Assembly: GCF_000026365.1 (NCBI RefSeq)
Contig: NC_012992.1
Coordinates: 1 to 64,000, forward strand
From: Zygosaccharomyces rouxii
Taxonomy: Eukaryota > Ascomycota > Saccharomycetes > Saccharomycetales > Saccharomycetaceae
Length of the DNA: 64,000 nt
Direction of reading: 5' to 3'
The notes under the pieces were generated by a model. The model made no database searches, was not told the DNA's origin, and was given only the letters and a program-made list of their open reading frames with translations. A program made the translations under genes and the position numbers. Positions 60,472 through 64,000 of this stretch are shown here, piece by piece. Numbering within the stretch: the stretch's first letter is position 1; each line of letters opens with the position of its first letter.

Positions 60472-61344
60472 ATGACATCTATAGGAACTGGTTACGATCT
60501 TGCGAACAGTGTTTTTTCGCCAGATGGTAGGAATTTCCAAGTGGAATATGCAGTGAAGGCGGTTGAGAACGGTACTACTTCTATTGGTATTAGATGCAAT
60601 GATGGTGTTGTATTTGCTGTAGAGAAACTAGTTTCTTCGAAGCTGCTGGTCCCTAAACGTAATGTAAAGATTCAAACCATTGATCGTCACGTTGGTTGTG
60701 TTTACTCTGGATTAATTCCTGATGGTAGACATTTAGTTAACAGAGGTCGTGAAGAAGCTCAAAGTCACAAGAAAACATTTGGTGAATCAATTCCACTACA
60801 AGCGTTAGCTGATCGTCTTGGTTATTACGTGCAGGCACATACTTTGTACAATAGTGTGAGACCATTTGGTGTGACGGCAATCTTTGGTGGTGTTGACGAT
60901 AAAGGTCCTCATCTTTATATGTTAGAACCAAGTGGTACGTTTTGGGGATATAAAGGTGCTGCAACGGGTAAAGGTAGACAAACTGCTAAGGCAGAATTAG
61001 AAAAAGTAATTGACCAGCATCCTGAGGGCCTATCAGCAAAGGATGCTGTTAAAGAAGCCGCTAAAGTGATTTATTTGGCTCACGAAGATAACAAGGAGAA
61101 AGATTTTGAATTAGAGGTAAGTTGGTGTTCTTTGAAAGAAACGAATGGATTACACAAACTTGTAGGAAATGAATTGTTAGAGGAAGCCATCGAATATGCC
61201 AAGAAAGAAGTCAATGGTGATCAAGATAGTGACAGTGATGCTTCAAGTGATGAAGAAGGTGGTAACAATAACAATGGCGACGATAATGATAACAACAGGT
61301 CAGGCGCTAATGTGGACGCCGAAGGTGACGTTCAAATAGAGTAA
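60472..61344 (+). CDS. PRE10: 20S proteasome alpha-7 subunit PRE10
   Basis: Outer-ring alpha subunit of the 20S proteasome. 290 residues (288 in S. cerevisiae). The alpha-subunit signature GYDLANSVFSPDGRNFQVEYAVKAVENGTT lies near the start (about 7-36), and GTFWGYKGAATGKGRQTAKAELEK in the middle. The typical acidic tail (about 247-290) is rich in Asp, Asn and Ser. The ATG is 60472. An exact PACE element lies in the promoter. Synteny is with YOR362C. Confidence 0.97.
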   Translation: MTSIGTGYDLANSVFSPDGRNFQVEYAVKAVENGTTSIGIRCNDGVVFAVEKLVSSKLLVPKRNVKIQTIDRHVGCVYSGLIPDGRHLVNRGREEAQSHKKTFGESIPLQALADRLGYYVQAHTLYNSVRPFGVTAIFGGVDDKGPHLYMLEPSGTFWGYKGAATGKGRQTAKAELEKVIDQHPEGLSAKDAVKEAAKVIYLAHEDNKEKDFELEVSWCSLKETNGLHKLVGNELLEEAIEYAKKEVNGDQDSDSDASSDEEGGNNNNGDDNDNNRSGANVDAEGDVQIE

Positions 61345-61494
61345 TAAATACTAGAGCTATTCTCCAGAAAGAAAAAAATAAATTAATCAATACTAAGATC
61401 TTTTTTTTTTCATTTCTTTCTTCATCTCCCCATTAAATATATATATCCATATAGAATCCTAATGATCAGTGATTTTCTTTTGAACAGACGACTA

Positions 61495-63636
61495 TCATCT
61501 AATCGTCATGTTGTAGAGTTTCTCCCTGAGTGCTTCGTTTTCAGCTTCTAACTTACTTATTTGTACTTCAGCTGCATTGCTATCCAATTTACGACGTTCT
61601 CTTTCTGAGACCCATTTTCTTTCCAACTCTTCAATTCTCAATTGCATTTCCCTTTCATGACCTCTTCCCGTGTGTTGTTTGTCCTTTTCCGCTATTATAA
61701 CCATCATATACGATTCCACAACTGATTCCAAAGCTGTTTCGATGAAATTGTAAAGTGATTCTAATTTTGGTTGCATGTTTCTCATTTGAGATAAATCGTT
61801 CATCTGACGTAAGACCTCTAATTTGTGTTTCGATTGATCTATGGATTTTTTTTGTAAGATTTTGCTTAATGTCTTGTAAACATTTTCTAGATGGAGTAAA
61901 AGATGTGCTTGGAATTTGGTAAATTCAGATTTTTGCTTATGAATAGTTTTGTTAATATTTTCTACATTGAATACCAACTTATGCAATGCACTGTTTTCAT
62001 CTTTTAAACCCACCAATTCATCTGTCATTGTCCTTATTTTATTATTCAACTGATGTCTTTGTTCTTGATAAGCTTCGGTCTTTTGAGCTATCTTCTCCAG
62101 AGCTTCATCTAATTTGGAATTTTCCCTTCTTAATTGATCATTCTCCTCCAACAAATCTTGCTTTTCCAGTTGGAAGGTTTCTATGCTCTCCTCCAAACTG
62201 TTAACAAATTCTTCCCAAGTCTTTTCCTTTTGGTTTGTCAGATCCTCTAGGGTTTTTAGATCTAGCCTCGATCGTTGTTCCCTTTTGACTAATTGATCTT
62301 GATCTTGTAATTGTAATCGTAGCTGCCCTAACTCCTGGTTCTTTTCAGCTATGGAAGATTTTAAAGTTTGTACCAAATGGTTTAAACCATCGACATGCTC
62401 TTGATAAGATTTGGATAGATCTACACTTGCACGTCTTCCCAAATCACTAATGTCCGAAAGAAACGAGGCACGCCTTCTAGAATCTTTTGAATTTAATTGA
62501 TCCTTATTTCGAGATTCTTCCTCTATAGATTTTAAGATTTCGGTCTGTTGAGCCAATTTGCCAGCAAGAGTTTTCTCTAATTGGGCAGACTTATCCAATT
62601 TTGCCTGTATACTTTTGACGAAATTATCATATTGTTCATGAATTCCTTCAATTGCTATTTCAAATTGGGTGTCCATGACAGATTCATTTCCAGAATCATT
62701 CTTAGCTAATGGCTCTCCTTCTGCTTCCAATTCCGTACTATTGGCTATGGCGGCTATGTTATCTTTTTCCGATTTCCTCTTTTCGTGCAGGTCCCTAAGA
62801 ATTTTACCCAATGTTACAGATAGAGCATTCATCTTTGCCATCGCGAATTCAGGTGAAGTGTTTTTAGCATCTTGCAAATTTTTGGTCTCTTCTGGTGATA
62901 GTTCTAAATTCTCCATGAGTAGATTTAGCAATTCATCAATGCAAGTTGTAATTTGTTCGTTGAGCCCAATGTATTCATTAGCGTATTCTAAAGTTTCAGC
63001 ATGTTCCTCCTTTGTCTGTTTCCAACGGCTTTCCATCTCTGTCAATTGATCTCTCAATTCTCGTATTGTTTCCGTCTTTACATCTGAACCTATTTCCAAA
63101 CCATGCATTTGGGTTTTCAATTCTTCTACATCATCATTTTGGGCAATAGTAGAGATTAGTTTTTGGTAAAATCCATCGTTATCACCTCCAGTACTATTTT
63201 CCACGTCATCTCCAATGTAGTTAAATTGTTTGATTAGTTCTAAAAGCGCCCTTACCTTTAATTTATAGATCGTCAATTGCCTCTGCAAATTGTCTACTTC
63301 ATTCGAGGCGGATGAAGATGCCACAGTATATGCACCATCAATGGAGAAAAGTGAATTTCTCGTAGCAGGTCTTGAATTTATGGGCGATACTACATCAAGT
63401 GACGTATTGTGCTTCTTATCTGCAACTGGTCTATCATTAGCTCTCCATGGTGTCATAGAATCTTTTAACTGCGGTAATGTAAATCCTGAGGTCTCATCAT
63501 TATCGTAATTATCCTCGACATCCGAGGAATCTTTCTGTAGCCTTATTCGAGCGTCAGGGTTAGAGTGATGTGTCATATCATTACTATTAGACCTTGAGTT
63601 GGTCGTTGATCGAGTTTGAATCTCTACCGAATCCAT
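61495..63636 (-). CDS. SPC72: Spindle pole body gamma-tubulin receptor SPC72
   Basis: Outer-plaque and half-bridge protein that docks the gamma-tubulin complex for cytoplasmic microtubules; it binds Nud1 and Stu2/Kar9. 713 residues, longer than the 622 of S. cerevisiae. The N-terminus has a CM1-like region (DETSGFTLPQLKDSMTPWR, about 48-66), the segment that contacts the gamma-tubulin complex. Then come long coiled coils (about 110-600) and a C-terminal segment with a basic heptad region. Identity rests on the CM1 motif, coiled-coil layout and position (YAL047C, next to PRE10). The ATG is 63636. Confidence 0.88.
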   Translation of the reverse strand: MDSVEIQTRSTTNSRSNSNDMTHHSNPDARIRLQKDSSDVEDNYDNDETSGFTLPQLKDSMTPWRANDRPVADKKHNTSLDVVSPINSRPATRNSLFSIDGAYTVASSSASNEVDNLQRQLTIYKLKVRALLELIKQFNYIGDDVENSTGGDNDGFYQKLISTIAQNDDVEELKTQMHGLEIGSDVKTETIRELRDQLTEMESRWKQTKEEHAETLEYANEYIGLNEQITTCIDELLNLLMENLELSPEETKNLQDAKNTSPEFAMAKMNALSVTLGKILRDLHEKRKSEKDNIAAIANSTELEAEGEPLAKNDSGNESVMDTQFEIAIEGIHEQYDNFVKSIQAKLDKSAQLEKTLAGKLAQQTEILKSIEEESRNKDQLNSKDSRRRASFLSDISDLGRRASVDLSKSYQEHVDGLNHLVQTLKSSIAEKNQELGQLRLQLQDQDQLVKREQRSRLDLKTLEDLTNQKEKTWEEFVNSLEESIETFQLEKQDLLEENDQLRRENSKLDEALEKIAQKTEAYQEQRHQLNNKIRTMTDELVGLKDENSALHKLVFNVENINKTIHKQKSEFTKFQAHLLLHLENVYKTLSKILQKKSIDQSKHKLEVLRQMNDLSQMRNMQPKLESLYNFIETALESVVESYMMVIIAEKDKQHTGRGHEREMQLRIEELERKWVSERERRKLDSNAAEVQISKLEAENEALREKLYNMTIR

Positions 63637-63977
63637 TAAATTATCAATTTTATTTTACAACCATAGATGCGCAGTTCGGCTAGAAACCACTAAAGGGGAA
63701 CCTCTGCCAGCAGAAAAGAATATAAAGCGTCTAAAAGTTTTAGATCAATGACCCTTAGATGATTACAAGGCTTCTAAACGCCCTTTTAGCTGATATTTGT
63801 ATCCATCTCCAAGATCTTCTTGGATATGTTTTCACTACATACGTTCATAGTGATACAATCCGTTGGTGGAAAAAATTTCACCAACCTTAACTATGGTACC
63901 TGTTCTTCAACACTGTACTCAACTTGGAACAGGTACTAGCAAGTAATTGAAACTAGTAAGGAATAGTCGATTACAAG
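63637..63977. promoter_or_regulatory. Divergent spacer between SPC72 and the gene at the right edge
   Basis: A 341-base region. No regulator site was recognised with confidence. A possible direct repeat of ACTAGTAAGGAATAG-like sequence lies just before the ATG. Confidence 0.35.
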
Positions 63978-64000
63978 ATGGCTACCAGCGCTGAAGAAAT
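63978..64000 (+). CDS. 5' end of a gene, probably eIF3b (PRT1)
   Basis: Only seven codons are in the window, beginning MATSAEE from ATG 63978. In S. cerevisiae YOR361C (PRT1, translation initiation factor eIF3b) follows PRE10 in an orientation that would be plus here. Its second in-frame Met begins MTTETFED, similar in style. The call is from synteny; seven residues cannot prove it. Confidence 0.4.

Overview
The window is a chromosome segment of a budding yeast of the family Saccharomycetaceae. Nearly all genes are intronless single-copy orthologues of Saccharomyces cerevisiae genes. From about 25.6 kb to the right edge the gene order interleaves two S. cerevisiae regions, the chromosome I left arm (YAL047-YAL062) and the chromosome XV right end (YOR362-YOR375). 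Genes kept as pairs in S. cerevisiae (GDH1/GDH3, GPB1/GPB2, OAF1/PIP2) are single here. That is the pattern of a lineage that did not pass through the yeast whole-genome duplication. DUP/COS-type genes, BIO3/BIO4 and the protein similarity make the Zygosaccharomyces/Torulaspora clade the best guess; this placement is inference.

Left part, 1-25 kb: a gene-poor accessory region with subtelomeric character. It holds a divergent BIO3/BIO4 biotin pair, with BIO3 lacking an AUG before its conserved N-terminus. Next comes a small cluster of DUP-family membrane protein genes: one broken copy, one single-domain gene and one two-domain COS-like gene. Beside them is an unrecognised membrane protein. Three relics follow: a SnoaL/NTF2-like gene, a VPS10-family sorting receptor reduced to its first domain with one nonsense codon, and a fragment of an NCS1 permease. 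After these are an intact D-glutamate cyclase family gene (DUF1445) and an intact Thi7-like NCS1 permease. A gene desert of about 3.4 kb follows, then a bacterial-luciferase-family (NtaA/SnaA/DszA) flavin monooxygenase and an MFS sugar/polyol porter.

Right part, 25.6-64 kb: a dense conserved block. In order: GDH1/3 (+), a BDH1/2 pseudogene (+), ECM1 (+), CNE1 (+), ALD4 (-), NUD1 (-), NDD1 (+), GPB1/2 (+), MRS6 (+), RPS12 (+), RAD17 (-), PEX22 (+), SCP1 (-), ACS1 (-), FLC2 (+), OAF1/PIP2 (+), AIM2 (-), GEM1 (-), PRE10 (+), SPC72 (-), and at the right edge the first codons of what is probably PRT1 (+).

Several promoters carry recognisable elements that fit their genes: a Leu3 palindrome and CCAAT boxes before the glutamate dehydrogenase, a PAC palindrome with RRPE before ECM1, a Rap1-like site before RPS12, a carbon-source response element before ACS1, and an exact proteasome element (PACE) before PRE10. 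Two genes next to each other serve C2 metabolism (ACS1) and fatty-acid response (OAF1/PIP2), with the peroxisomal PEX22 nearby. All start positions were set at ATG codons checked in the sequence. Longer open frames that begin at GTG or TTG were trimmed, except BIO3, where no upstream ATG is available.
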